Source: Beverwykella pulmonaria
Lineage: Eukaryota; Ascomycota; Dothideomycetes; Pleosporales; Melanommataceae
Assembly (NCBI GenBank): GCA_001599595.1
Contig: BCHH01000012.1
Span: forward strand, 512,172 to 569,165
DNA: 56,994 nt
Direction: 5' to 3'
In this document: in pieces, positions 33,315 to 46,009 of the stretch
Layout of the letters: the number at the start of each line of letters is the position of its first letter
Numbering within the stretch: position 1 is the stretch's first letter
Program-made: the position numbers and the translations under genes
The notes under the pieces: model-generated
What the model was told of the DNA's origin: nothing
Database searches by the model: none
What the model saw: only the letters and a program-made list of their open reading frames with translations

Positions 33315-35871
33315 ATGTTCACATTTGCGTCGCACACGTTGTTTGACCAATACCCGCGCCGTTCGTTTCCACCTCCGCTGGACCATATCTTGGATATCTT
33401 ATCAAATCGGAAGCCCATCTGTAATCATTCAGATTTGAATTGACAGATTTGCGCAACAGGTCTTGCTCCCCATTTAGTGTCTCGAGTTTGATTCTCATAC
33501 GCTGCCGGGCTCCCCAAAGTATGCGTCAATGCCAGTCAAATTGATCGTTCGTGCACATAGTCTGGTAGATCAATACTTGTGGTCTGGGATATCTTGACCA
33601 GAGAAAACTAAAATGTGTTTTCCCTACGAAACGATAGCGAACACATGGTGGCATCTCAAGCATTTTCCCTTTATCTTAGCGGAATCTAGTAACAACTAGG
33701 GGAGGGTTCTAACGAGCAACAACGACAACAATTGTATTGGCTGTCCGTTTCTTGCTGAAGCGGAGGGGGAATACTGTTTCATTCTTTAACTAATTCGGTT
33801 CGGAGTTTTTTTTATCCTTCTCATGGTTTGGAGTTTTTTTCTTGCGAAAGATGAAATGCATGCATGTTTTGGCATTGAGTGGAGTTTCTGTTTTATTCAC
33901 ACACCCCTTTCCTTTTCGTTTTCGTGCGCAGCAACAAGCCGTTTTTGTCTTTTTCAGCTTTGCGAGGATTGGGGGGCTTGCTTGTTTGCACGCTACTATC
34001 TATGGATATATCGGTACACACAAAGCACACACGGGACTGGACTCGCGAGTGCTGGGTTGGGCAGGCTCCTTTGTGTTTTGAAACATAGCAAATATCGCGC
34101 GTCTGGGGAGGTGGGAACGGTGTGTTGCTACAGTTGGGCTGACAGGGGTGAAAGATGTATAGATAAAAGATGAGATTGAGGCGAGGCGCCTGGTGAGCTG
34201 GAAAGGTCGTAAAAGACTGATTCGGTGTGCTGGAGCGATGAATAAAATATGTAAAATAGGTCGTAGCCTCTGCGCTGGTGTTTGTGTGTTGGTGATCTTG
34301 CGAGCGTAAAAGAGCAGGTATTAGGGCTATGGTAAGTTACTCTGCATCCTCTTTGAATGGTGGATGTCTTTACCTCTCTACTACAGTAACCATTCAATAT
34401 TTCCTTCCATCTCAAGGTTTGCCTTGTTCCATCATCAACAACAACACTTCGAGCACCGATCCGACACCATCTCAAACCATCTTCACGGCTTAGCCCGTCA
34501 AGTACAACGACTCCGTCAAACTATCGTCACCCATGCTGCGATCGACGTGTGGGTCTCCAAACAAAACGAGATACGCTTATTCCATATGGTGAATGCGGAC
34601 GCCATGTAGAGCCCCCACCACCATCAACGAAACAAACGAACCAAAACGCCTGGGTTAAGGCACAGCATTTTCTGTTGCGCCAAGTCCCACACTTCATGTC
34701 TGTAACGGGAGCGCTACGTTGAAAGAGTTTGCTGAAGATTGAGGTTCAGGATCAGATCATGGTAAGATTAGAAGGAGAGAAGGGGTTATAAATCCAACTT
34801 TCCTCTCGTCGTTCTATCCTCTGTAAGACACTGGGTACTATTGATCAGTGAATGACGTCTGGGTTTAACTCAATTCCACCGCTCATACACACGAATCATC
34901 CTCAAATCTCCAGCTATTACTAGGTAGACGTCCGAAATCTGAAATCCCCTCTATCAGCGTGATTGACGGCAAATTTGACGAAATTAGTGTCTCTGCTTCT
35001 TCTACCAATACTACCACTAGACTACACATGGAGTACTTAGCCGTGAATGGAAGTAATGATGAAGCAGAGGAAAGAAAGAGTAGGGAGACACCTCACCTCA
35101 AATAGACCAGCTTTGTCATATGGGTGTTGAAGAAAAGACACCCATACTTTCACAAACCGTCATATCTCTTTGAGCAGACCGCTAGTACGTAGGTCATGGA
35201 TAAGATTGACTTGAACTTCTCTTCTTCCACTATTCTACCTTTTTATTTATGTTTCTTTCCTTGACAGTTTGGCCTATATTAATATTTTCAAAGCATGATT
35301 CTTCGAGTTCTACGGTATACTCAGTTCGCATCAGTTTTGATATTTCCGGCAATATTCGCGAGTGGCATTTCGCTAAAAAGAAGAGAACTTAGTACACACT
35401 TTCCTCATTCGTTCCTTGCAGATGGCATACAAGTACTGTGGCTATCCTTTCACACTTTCAGGCACAGCTTTAGTTTCAAGAACGCTGAGATGTGAAGAAG
35501 GGAATAATTCTTTGACGAAGCTGTGGCAACGTCAAATGAGATGCATTTTACACTTACGTGGGAGGGCAGCTATGCTGAGAAGGAAGAGTGTATGGAAGCG
35601 CGAGAAGACAGATTGCGAAGACAAATTGAAGGGAGTGAAGCAGAAGCCTCGAAAACAGGCAGCAAGCAATGTACATCACAGGTATCATTGGCGCAGACCT
35701 CCGAAGCTCAAGAAAGCAAGCTACGATTAGATCCAAGATTTGCCGCAAGCTAAACACAAGCATATTATATTCAAAGCATACTGAGCAATACAACGTAACT
35801 CAAATATCTGCACACACTTTTCTACTACCAATCTTCATCCCAACCCTTCACCATCCATCCTACCATCAGCC
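33315..35871. other. Intergenic between nucleotidyltransferase and MAPEG genes
   Basis: The first few hundred bases are probably 3' UTR. No family recognised in the rest. A frame at 35523-35753 (+) encodes an acidic/basic, coiled-coil-like peptide (EAREDRLRRQIEGSEAEASK) and could be a terminal exon of an unrecognised gene; support is weak. Confidence 0.4.
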
Positions 35872-36413
35872 TTACGCCATAATAATATCCCAAATTGTCT
35901 TCCCGGCCAACCCAATCAGCCCATAATGCATCAGCATCCATGTCGCGCCATAATACCTGCCACTTCCCCCCTTCGTCCCATTCGTATAACCTAACGCATA
36001 CACGACCCTATTAACCGCCCACGTGCCCCCCATAATCGCAGCGGCCCTCGGATATGCAAGACCTGAAATCAACATAGACCCCAAGAAGGTGACGTGGTTC
36101 TCGTTGAAGTTCTGGTGGGAGCGCTGTGCGCAGTTGAAGAGCAGCATTGCGTCTGCTTTTGCGGGTGGCGCGGCCGTGATTTGCTCGTAGGAGGCGTATT
36201 CGTACGGGTACGGGATTTTGGCCAGCTTGCGGTGTTTTCCTACGAACATGCCGTGCCAGGCTCCTACGAGGAAGCTCGAGAAGGCGGCGGCGAGGACATA
36301 ACTGGGCATGTTAATGGGAGTATGAATAGACGGCTGAGAAGCCAGGAGCTGGCTCCAAGGGTGATGAATGGCACATACCCATAATCTGCCGGAACTTCAA
36401 TTGCAGAGACCAT
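35872..36413 (-). CDS. MAPEG-family protein, MGST3-like, two exons
   Basis: The CDS joins 36413-36379 and 36301-35872 on the minus strand, 154 residues, with a 77-nt intron (GTATGT..CCAG) after MVSAIEVPADYG. Splicing gives the typical MAPEG N-terminus DYGYVLAAAFSSFLVGAWHG with the first membrane helix. The conserved loop RSHQNFNENH and the following helices (FLGSMLISGLAYPRAAAIMGG and AVNRVVYALGYTNG) fit microsomal glutathione S-transferase 3 and its fungal relatives: four membrane spans, ER or outer mitochondrial membrane, glutathione-dependent transferase/peroxidase activity. Length is normal for the family. The downstream in-frame Met at 36309 would lose the correct N-terminus. Confidence 0.9.
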
Positions 36414-37146
36414 CTTGTGTCGTTTCCTTGTCGTGTCGTGTCGTGTTGCGTCGGTTCGTTAGTTCAGATCTGCCTTTCAAAACTCCTGCAAATTCGATAT
36501 GCAGTCAATTGGACGAAGCCGCTGTCTCTCTTCTCAATCCGGCTGTTGGGTAGGTATATATACTCAAAGGGAGAAATCGAATGGAATTAGACAGATGCGC
36601 AGAAGCAAAACACACAGTTCTGAGCTACGTCCCACGGACGAAACTAATCGGCCTCGGAGCATCTTGCCGCCGACGGCGCATCCTCGGGCCTGCATGAGGA
36701 AGACATGGTCAAGCTAATTGGATGTGAGATAAATTGTCGAGGGTGCGGCCATGGGTTTTTACGGTGGCATGATGGGCGGGGACGTTTCGGAGCGTGTTAT
36801 GGAAGTTGTGGTGGTGATGTTAGGTGAGATTTTGATTGAGTGCATGGCTTGGCGGTGGATTAACACTGTTTTCATCCCGAAAGGCGAGGAGAGATATGAC
36901 TGAAAAGCGAATGAAGGTACACAGGAAAATTGGGTATCTATATATGTACCATGACGGTCGTCCAAAAGCTCGTCATTTCTGTACTGGATTGCGGCACAGC
37001 ATTACTAAACAGATACTCATCAATCCTGGATCGGATGTGTGGCTTGAGTTTGATAACTAGGGCTGATTTATGCCCCCAATGTTATGTTGCCGAGGGTATC
37101 AAGTCTACAATTCCAGACTTCTATCGTACACACATATGTAAGGAGA
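36414..37146. other. Intergenic (MAPEG promoter, DHFR 3' flank)
   Basis: A short GTCGTGTCGTGTCGTGT run at about 36429-36445 lies directly upstream of the MAPEG start. No gene seen. Confidence 0.5.
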
Positions 37147-37914
37147 TTAAGAAGTCACCTTCTCATATGCACAAAACTCAAATCGCACCCCGTTCTCCTC
37201 CTCCCCTTCTTCCTTCACCACTTCCCCAGTCCACTCCTCAACCTCTGTCCTCCTGATCTCCTTCCATGCCCTATCCCCATCTAAATCCAGTGGAAAGTGC
37301 GTATCACACTCAAACTCCCTCTTAATCTTAGTCAACAACACCCTATCCGTCTGCGGCAACTCCAGCGCCGACTTGTAAATGCTCGCGCCGCCGATGACAA
37401 ATACCCTTTCAATCTGTATATCCTTCTTCTTGATAAGGTCATGCGACTGCAGCGCTTCGATTGCATTCATGATACTCGACGCTACAATCGGGCCATCATC
37501 CTCATCCCCAGACTCAGACTTCCACCGCGCATTTCCCACATCCCTTGTAATAACAACATTGACCCTCCCCTTCAGCGGCCGGAATTTCTCAGGTATAGAC
37601 TCCCATGTCTTCCGCCCCATGACCACTGCATTCATCCTCCTCTGTACCCCTTCACCAGCTCCTAGTATAGGTGAAGGTTTCGACGGCACGCGTTTCGTGA
37701 CACGGGCGAAATATCCCATTTCCTTCCTGAGTTGCGGCCACGGGAGTGTCCCAGATTTTCCAATGCCGAGAGAGGGCGTCGCGGCGAGGATGAGCGTGAG
37801 AGAAAGTGGTTGGGGGTTCGGTGGCATGGTGGCTATATTTACGGATGAGGGAGGAGGAGCTTGCGTGGCGATTTCGGGAGCGTTAGAGAGTGAAGGGGGA
37901 AGGAAGGTAGACAT
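37147..37914 (-). CDS. dfr1: Dihydrofolate reductase
   Basis: Single exon, 255 residues from ATG 37914. It reduces dihydrofolate to tetrahydrofolate with NADPH, for thymidylate and purine synthesis. The folate/NADPH motifs are clear: ILAATPSLGIGKSGTLPWP, LRKEM with the catalytic Glu, VVMGRKTWESIPEKFRPLKG, VNVVITR, VFVIGGASIYKSAL and THFP. An internal insertion (RWKSESGDEDDGP) between strands is of the kind seen in fungal enzymes. An alternative start at 37827 (MPPNPQPLSLTLILAATPSL) removes 29 residues that precede the fold and is closer to the usual length; the upstream open frame to 38133 looks like promoter. It lies tandem behind psy2. Confidence 0.92.
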   Translation of the reverse strand: MSTFLPPSLSNAPEIATQAPPPSSVNIATMPPNPQPLSLTLILAATPSLGIGKSGTLPWPQLRKEMGYFARVTKRVPSKPSPILGAGEGVQRRMNAVVMGRKTWESIPEKFRPLKGRVNVVITRDVGNARWKSESGDEDDGPIVASSIMNAIEALQSHDLIKKKDIQIERVFVIGGASIYKSALELPQTDRVLLTKIKREFECDTHFPLDLDGDRAWKEIRRTEVEEWTGEVVKEEGEEENGVRFEFCAYEKVTS

Positions 37915-38605
37915 TGCTGGTCGAGGGGAGAGGTACGGCGTTGCCCTTCGAGCAGGAAATTTTGTCGATTGAAGCTGAGACGAAGCTGGGTAAAGCTCGG
38001 ACGGTGGGGCCCAGAAACGCGCTAAAACGGGACGCGAGGAAACGTGATTTAGGCCTTCACCTTTCGAACCTCGGCATATGCAGGGGGCACGTAAGCAGAA
38101 TGTTAGCACTCTGGGAGCAAATTGTTGTTGCAAACCAGAGCGGTTTCGGAGACATTAGGAGAATCAGTTAATTCCTACTTCATTCCCTATATCAGTCGGC
38201 ACAGATGACTGTTGAAGGCGCAAAGATCAAACATATCGAAGCCGGATAGATACAGGTTAACACTACCTAATGCCGGACACCGGATCGATACATCTACCAC
38301 CTTTCACACATAGATGGCTCCGTCCATGTCCTTCATATGGATCAGAAATTCCCATAGTGGGGGATAATATGATATACACGGCCATATAAACAGGCTGAAC
38401 ACACAAAGCCCAACGTACCCCCACATTCCCTGTCCAGTGCTTGCCCACTTCCTCCTAGTGGTCGTACCTCAGTTAACGCCGTTGAGCACCACCCATGCCG
38501 CAGTCTCGCCCAAAATTCCCAAGTCATACAACTCGTACCCATTCCAAGGGTATCTTGTGAAAAGGTAGCAGCAGAAATTCGACTGAACGTTTGATATCAG
38601 TGTGT
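37915..38605. other. Intergenic between psy2 3' end and DHFR start
   Basis: Holds the DHFR promoter and psy2 terminator region; no gene or motif recognised. Confidence 0.5.
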
Positions 38606-41565
38606 TTAATCTCCGTCGCCTCCCTCCCCGCCGCTCTTTAGTGGAATGGACAGTGAAATCTTCTTCGGGGTGTTGCCAGCGTCTTTAGAGTTGACCGAAG
38701 GCGTCCTCCGTCGAAGCCGTTGTAGTGTGCCGGTACTTGAATTGCTATTGACAGAAGCCCGTCGCTTAGTTCCAGAGGAAGACAAATTCGTGAGGAGCTC
38801 ATCTTCTTCGTCTTCATCTCGTCTACGCTTCTCCGTAATTCGTTCGGGTGGGGTCCCGGCGTTTGATTTAGGCGAAGGACTCGTCGTGGGTGTTTCCTTG
38901 GTTTGCGTGGTTGTCGATATAGCGTGAGCCGATATAGACGGAGTGCTTGTTGCAAGGATATCCATTTCTTCGTCATCACCTTCATCGTCTGGATAGTTCA
39001 CCAGCGGCCGCACTGGAGATGCTCCGTTCAGGACCGGTTTGGCGTTACTTGGTAGACCGTCATCTTCGTCGTCGGACCCGTTGAAATATGCTTCCTCATC
39101 CGGATCCACATCCTTCAAGCCTTGTCCCCATTTCCCTCCATTGACCATTCCGAGGTTCCGGGCTGGGGTGTCGCTATCCACACTTGTAAAGGAGTGCTCC
39201 AATTCCTGAGTGGTAGGTGGCTCGTGCATCTGGTCATATCGGAGTATCAAAGAATGAAAGGTATCTACATAAGTGATTGTCTGCAACCTCTCTCGATAAG
39301 TGTCAACTAAATGCGTGACAATCGCCTTTATGTTCTCGCGCCGTATGAATTCAAAAAGCTCTAGGCAGGCGGAGTTCAAGAGGTTGTCCCGTGGCATGGT
39401 GTCGAACAGGATCTTTAGTATTGGCTCGAAAAGCTGGTGCTGGATGATCTGCTTGTTGTGAAATTCATCATGCAGACCGATGCATGTGCGGAAGTATTTG
39501 AGAGCCGCTAAGTATCGTTAGCATGGTTAGGTTGCGTAAATGGATTAACCTACTCAGTTTCAAATGCTTCTCCGGGCAGTCCATGAGCTGAGCCACCCGG
39601 GCCGCCAGACCCTCAGATACTATAAAGTGTTTGCTGCGGAAAGAATGTTGGCGGATGAAGAAGCAAAGAACTTCCACGAGATGGGAGTACAAGGACACTT
39701 CTTGTATGGAAAGATCATCCACTAAATCAAATTAGCCATGTTCCTTTGTGATTTATTTTTTGACTTTTCGCTTACTTGATTCCCTGCCTTCAAGATCTTT
39801 AAGAGGCTGGAAAAGCTTTCTTGCTGACTCGTCGTAGAAGTTTTGAATGAATGAGTCAGTCTGAGGCATGGACGGAAGCTGCCCCCTGACTTTGGCTAGA
39901 AAGTCACTGTTCGAGCGACCGAGCGCTTCAATTGAGGCAGAATTGGCGTTCGGATCTAGGAGAATCTTAATGGCATCGGCCATCTGAGCTTTGACGCCAA
40001 GATCAACTTCAATTAAAAGAAGCTCGATGAGTGTGTCCGTTAGCGGTTTGGCCTTTTCTTGAATGGCCTTGAAGATGTAGCTCCGCACCATCAGCGCGTC
40101 GTGGTCAATCAGAGCGACCAGAATATCCGTCCCTGCAACGCGTACAGAGGCATCTTGGTGCTTGAGTGCAAACTGGATAACCTCTAGGAGACCGTTGTGG
40201 ATGAAGTTGTGGTAAAGTTGCGCCCGGGCGTTGGCTTGCAGACTCTTTGCGATCGCGCAGCATTGCTGTATGAATAAAACCGCGTCCTTTTTCCGTTGAA
40301 GGTTGTGTTCCTTTGCGCCAAAAATGCCGAAGAGCTCCTTGAGAAATGCGCCGTTTGCCTGGAGATGCTGAACAATATCGACTTGGTGAAAAAATATAAG
40401 CGAGTTGAGGACCGAGAAAGTGGGATCATCGAGGATGCGCGCAAGTACTACGTCTTTCAGGTACTGTAACCGGTACGTGTAGTGAATCTTCTTCTTGATT
40501 GCCTGCTCTTCGATCTTGACGACTTCCTTGAATTTGGATTCGTCGGAGAGGTATTGCCTGTGGTTGGCTTTGTGCAGAGGGAAGTCCGGATCATCTGCCC
40601 ATCATTAGCTCTTATGCGGTAGATTGGAGAAGGGCTCTTACATTCCAATGCGCCTACAACACCCAGAACTACATCGTCTGTGACCACGTACTCAATGATG
40701 GATGTATCGTTGAGAAGGATAAGCATTTTCATGATGCTACACAATCGATGTAGATCTGATACGCTCTCGAGGTCTTCCGCCATGTCGACCAAAGGAATCA
40801 GCTTTGGGATGTAATCTTGAGAAAGAATGAACTTGGCCAGTGCCTCGCGGCCGCCTGGTGTTGCGTTCGCTGCGCGCATGTGATTCTCTATTTCCGGAAG
40901 ATTGCCAAGATCCGGGGGAGGAAGCATTATGGGGCTAATGTTGTCGCCAATGTCATCGGACAAGCCATCGTCTGTCGCCAGTGTCAGTAAAAGTGGAGCG
41001 AAAGCATGTCGAACTACGTACCTTGCGCAAGAGCTTGCAGACGCGATTGCACTTCGTTTACAAAGTCCCTGCTTCTCGTCAGCGGCGCTCACCCCAATGT
41101 GTCAAGCTCCGGCTGCCTACCATATTGCTGCGCACCCCTCCGGCTCCTGGAAGCTGAGGGCCATGTCGGTGCCATTCTGCTCGGTCCATACGATAAGGGT
41201 ATCTGCATGGTTTAGCATTTGCCCTGCCCACGCACGCGAACACATATGCGTACCTTGCTGCTTCTGGTAGCCATCATCCTTGGAGATTTTCGTTTCAAGC
41301 AACTGGCGGCTTGGGTCGTCCTCGGACGCGACGAGGATTTTCGCTTCTTCCTGCTACAGATGCAAATGTTAGTTTGGGCTCCGGAAGATGCGATGCCTCG
41401 GGGACGGCGCAAAATTTGTCACGGTAGCAAGGCAGCAGGGAAACCACGTACGTTCACAACGACACCTCTGCAGAAGCCGGTGCCTCTGTCAAACCAGTCA
41501 TTATTCTTCAATTCATAAACTTTTACGCGCTTGCGATCGTTGGCAGGCGCGGCGACCAGTGCCAT
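38606..41565 (-). CDS. psy2: PP4 regulatory subunit 3 (Psy2/SMEK), eight exons
   Basis: Exons on the minus strand: 41565-41452, 41353-41254, 41202-41121, 41068-41022, 40971-40642, 40594-39776, 39721-39554 and 39507-38606; 853 residues, introns 46-98 nt. The N-terminal EVH1/RanBP1-like domain reads [20 protein letters not shown] and [20 protein letters not shown]; the SMEK armadillo-like region follows with [30 protein letters not shown] and RSYIFKAIQ. The C-terminus is acidic ([10 protein letters not shown]) and then basic ([18 protein letters not shown]), as in Psy2, giving nuclear localisation. Psy2 targets the Pph3/PP4 phosphatase, for instance to phospho-H2A and Rad53 in DNA damage recovery. 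Exon 4 is only 47 nt. All junctions keep frame without a stop. Confidence 0.95.
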
Positions 41566-43716
41566 AATAGAGGCGTAAGCCTACCGCCACTCCGGCCGGG
41601 GCGACGACACCCTCCGGAGTGAGTATGGCAGCCGCTGCGCTCGGCGCAGGTGTGTGCGGATGGAAGCTGGGAGGGACTGGGACGTTGCTGGCGATGGGCG
41701 GACGTGGTGCGTTTGGCGCGCTGGCGATGACGATTAGGAGGTTGGGGCGGACGGTGCGCACGCTCGCGACGAGGCGCAAGAAGCGACGAGGGCTACAGGG
41801 GCCGCGGCGCGTGACAGGACGATGTGAGAGAAGTGGTCGTGGTCGGGGGGACGGTGGTGACGAGGCGATCGCCGGTGGTGGTTTCGGCGCGTTGTTGCGT
41901 GCAGAGTATGAGCCGCGATGGCGAAGCGGCAAGCCTGGCCTGGGCACTAAGTTAGGGTGGCCTAGATGGGACGGGCAATCGATAAGGCCCTGGGGGGGCA
42001 CGGACGGGCGCGTGGCGAGGACAGCAGAACACAACGCAGTGTAGCGCAGCGTAGCGCAACGTTGGAGGGAAACCGAAGTACACAGGAACGTTGCCCAGCA
42101 AAGGCAAGATGATGGAGAGGGAGTGTGGGTGCGAGCACCGGAGGAGGGTGCATGTGTGCATGTGCAGTAAGAAGGCGTGGAGTGAGGCACCAGTCATGCC
42201 CGATTGGCCGGCCTACTTCCAGGCAGGTGAACAAACCTGCCCTCAACCGCAAACCGAAACCTCAATACCATCACCGCGCCGCAGAATGTCCATCAACACG
42301 CAAATTCACACGCAACGGCAGCGCTGGGGACCTGCATCTTCTCGCCCCCGTCGCAGTTCGGGGCTTTTTTCGGACTCGGCAGGCTGTTGCACAGTCTCAG
42401 CCCCATCAATCTTCTCGTCACGTCCAGCAGCTGCCCGCAAGTCGATCTGGTCTGTCCATACGCGCACTGCCATCTCTAAATGATGCTAAACGTGTATCTT
42501 TTTTCTTTGCTTTTCAAAGTCTTCGGTCCACTGTGCCCTAATACGCAGTGCATCGGAGCACGCAACACAGTTGACATTTGCAGATTGCGGTTGATCATCC
42601 GGCCAGGGTCCTGTAGTACGAGGCGCTGGAGATTGAGCTCTGTAACTGTTGCACAAACATCAATAGCTTCCAGAGCACGCCGACATTCGGCATCGGGAGC
42701 GTCTCGTATGTCGATCCACAGTTGTCTGGACATCGACCCATACCCAAAAATGCTCCGGTCAGCTCTTTCCGCAGGGTTCAACTCGACTACTTACAGATGT
42801 GTGGCTGATCCAGGGGATTGCTGCACGCCGGCAACCAGCATTAGCCGCCCGATGCAACCCTGGATTCGTCCCAAAAGGAATTGGTTGGACCCTGGTCGAC
42901 CAAATTTGGAACTCTCTCTTTGGTTCTGCTTTTTGTGTCAACCAGTCTGGCGTGTAGATGATAGCCTTCAGATACAGTGAGTGCTTCTATTCCAGACTTG
43001 TGGAGGCGAACCATGCACACATGGTGAAGCTACTCCATCACAGCAAGCAAGTTAGAAAGTACATACTTTGCTAGACTCACGCGAGCGCGTCTAGAACCAA
43101 GTTGCTACCCAGGAGCTTTCTCTTCTTTGGTCTCTGGAATGCATTCCTCGCTGGCACTCAAAATGCAGTGTTTCTATGGTTCTATACCTCACGTAACTAC
43201 ATCGAAGCGGGGACTATTCGCTGGCTAGCTCAGGTTGTTTGCTTCCAGGACTCTGTAGCGGTGTAGTCTGTGCATGCCTTAATATGCACACCCCCGTCGC
43301 CACTTCCACCTTAGATTTAACCTTTCGGCTTCAAGGGCAGTAGACTGGAGACCCGTACTGGGCACCGACAAAGCTATTGGCCTCACTACCTGAAGCCTTT
43401 TGTTTTCCACAGCTCATTTCACCATGCACTCAACCTGCTAGCCAGATTTCTGGACCTTCTACCACTAGCCGATCGCTGATCTCGCTGGATTTGGTACTCC
43501 CGGGAGGTCACCAGGAACAACCACTAGCTCAATAGGCCACATTGCCATCTACGCCATTGCCTTCTACGCCATGGACCCATCCGCCGATTGTTTTGGTGGC
43601 GTATTGATTACAAGCACTACCCCACCTCCCATGCTACGATATAAGTAGCACTTTTCCTTTGGAACCTCTTTCACCGCATCTCCTCTCCAAAGCACACCTA
43701 CTCATAACCCACCACT
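41566..43716. other. Intergenic; psy2 promoter side and unassigned DNA
   Basis: GC-rich, low-complexity frames on both strands at 41580-42200 (Arg/Gly- or Pro/Ser-rich) look like non-coding artefacts of composition. No motif up to 43716. A TATA-like ACGATATAAGTAG near 43636-43648 may serve the next gene. Confidence 0.45.
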
Positions 43717-44749
43717 ATGTCTATTTTCTCCCGAGTCAAGAAGGCTGCTAGAGTTCAAGCCGATGAAGCCAACCCACCGCCGGTACCTTACAAACACGTT
43801 CCAACGCATGCTGCCCAGGAAGCTCTCGCTCCCACCCCAACCGTATGGGGCCCCGAAGAGACAAATGCAAGGACAGCTGCTGCCAGAAAGAGGAGTGAAA
43901 TGACTGCATACGCTCCCATGATTGCTCCCCGCCCATCCTACCGCTACTACACCCATGCTCGCCCCAACAGCGAAACCAACTTCCCACCTCATCTTCCCTA
44001 TAGACCTCGGAAGGATCCATCTCTTGACTTTGCCATGCAACAACCACATCCCCACATGTACCCGCCAAAGCTGCCCTCGCAGAGCTCTCGGTCAACTTTA
44101 CTTTACGATATCGATCAGCTGCAGAAGCTAGACAGTTTCCACGCCTTCTCACAGCCAAGGGAAGCCCCTCTGCCCCCGCCTCGAAAACAACGGCCCCATC
44201 ACGTCAGACCCATGCCTAGCAGCCGTTCATCCGTGCTAAGAAAGAAGAGTCCTCTTTTTACTGTTTCCATTGAAGAGGGTAGATATACTCCATCTGTCAC
44301 CAAACAACTTAACACTAACATCCCGAAGTAACAGAGGATGAATCCTCTGATAGTTCGCAGAACTCAACGCGTTCTACAACATTCTCACGTATGTCAATCC
44401 ACCGCCAGCAGCCAACAATCATCTCATATTTACAACAGCTACGTCAAGCCGAGAGAGTCTACCCAAGCGCAGCAGAAGCAGCGCAGGGAACATGCTTCCA
44501 CGTCTCCACATGCCCAAGTTCGTCAGCCACAAGCGGCTACAACAACCTATGGAGATCTCGCTTCCGTATGACTCGAATGACGAATTTAACACAGCGTCGA
44601 GCACTATACCTACCTGGCGGTACGAGGATTTTGTTACGCCCACGGAGCCACCGGCTATTGTCAGGTGTCTTCCGTCCACTTCCTCGAAAAGGTCATCCAT
44701 GTCTCGGTCAATCTTTCACAGAAAACATAGCTCTCTCTTGCCGCATTAA
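43717..44749 (+). CDS. Basic Ser/Pro-rich protein of unknown function, three exons
   Basis: The CDS joins 43717-44278, 44335-44388 and 44439-44749, 308 residues; introns 56 and 50 nt. I do not recognise a domain. The N-terminus MSIFSRVKKAARVQADEANP is basic then Pro-rich; the middle is rich in Pro, His, Arg and Tyr; after the first splice an acidic serine cluster EEEDESSDSSQNSTRSTTFS follows, then an ordered-looking segment MEISLPYDSNDEF...TWRYEDFVTPTEPP, and a basic tail SMSRSIFHRKHSSLLPH. Splicing is supported because it merges three coding-like frames and reaches a shared stop. Probably largely disordered and phosphorylated; a fungal lineage-specific gene. Confidence 0.7.
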
Positions 44750-46009
44750 GTCCCGCCGTTGCACTTGCTTCGGAGCATGATACGCATCATTAACCAAGGA
44801 TTTCTCTGTATTGGTGATAGTTTTCGTATGTCACTATGTTTTACGATGTAACGGTCGGCGTCTGCTCTTTCACGATCTTATTCACGGCAAAGTGATGTCA
44901 CTTCCCTTCCTTGTCTACGTATATGTGTATATCAATATAACCCTGCATTCTTTCGTCCATGATCCAAGGCAGTCATGCAGGGTTCCAAGCGCAGAGCTGG
45001 CCTGCAAATCTTAAACGAAATGACCTAAAATTGATTTTTGCTGCACCTACAAACCTAACGTCTTGAGCATGGGGCCCCATACGGTCCATACTAAGGAAGG
45101 TACAGAGCAGCTGTCAGCCAGACAGAACCACTGGAACGCGCAAGCACGCAAACAAGTTCCAAGGTTCCCAAACCTAGCTTATCACCTTTCTCAGCCACTA
45201 CCAAACGACACACCTCAGCGCACACGCAAGTCATCCCCTCTAAATAGAACGTGTGGCGTATTCTGAGCCCCGGACGATCGACTTTTGCAGTTGCGGCTCT
45301 CCAAGGCCCGTTCCCGGATCCTCATCCACCCGTCAATCTTCCGGCAAACTACTCACGCGGCGTGGCTTTCTAATCGTGCGAAAGCACGCTGGTCCATGCG
45401 GGAGGTAGGAAATGGCGGGACGGGAGGGGAGGGAGGAGCGATGGACTGTGCGTGTCGCAAAATGAAGGGCTGGCTGTCGATCTGCCGAGTACAAGAGGTC
45501 CCCATGAGCGGGTTTGTTGCGCTTGTAAGTGCGTTTCCCTACAAACCGAACCTTTGCCATACCAAATTTGTCCGTGCGGTGGCTCACGCTACCAACCCAC
45601 TCAAGGGTCTCTTGATGTACTGTCCACACGAGTAGGTGTGCTCGTGCACGATATTAGGAACCGTCAGTCTGGGGTTTGGGGGTGTGGATGTGGATGTGGA
45701 TGTGGCGGCTGAAGGGAGTTCACTATGGGATTCACTAGTTGAATTGCAACGGACGAATTGATATGTCGCTGAAGGGTTAGTTAGGTGTCAAGTGAATTCT
45801 TCTGCGATTCACTCGCTTTGAGTTAGAAACTCTCACGCACTTATCTCATCTAGACCTCTTCCATACCCAAGCGTACTCAGCACCTCGAGCTTCCGACGCG
45901 CACAGACGATACCGCCAAGCCTCACTTTTGCCCCGCCACTTGAGCGCATCCTTGGTCGCAGCTTTTGTCTCTCTCATACTCTCCGCCACAGCACTCCCGG
46001 CGAGCAACA
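44750..46009. other. Intergenic upstream of med22
   Basis: No gene recognised. A short GGATGT tandem run (about 45685-45708) is the only visible repeat. Confidence 0.5.

Noticed and set aside
41513..42252. Large overlapping open frames on both strands upstream of psy2
   Set aside because: GC-rich composition keeps all frames open; the sequences are low-complexity and overlap the psy2 start region.
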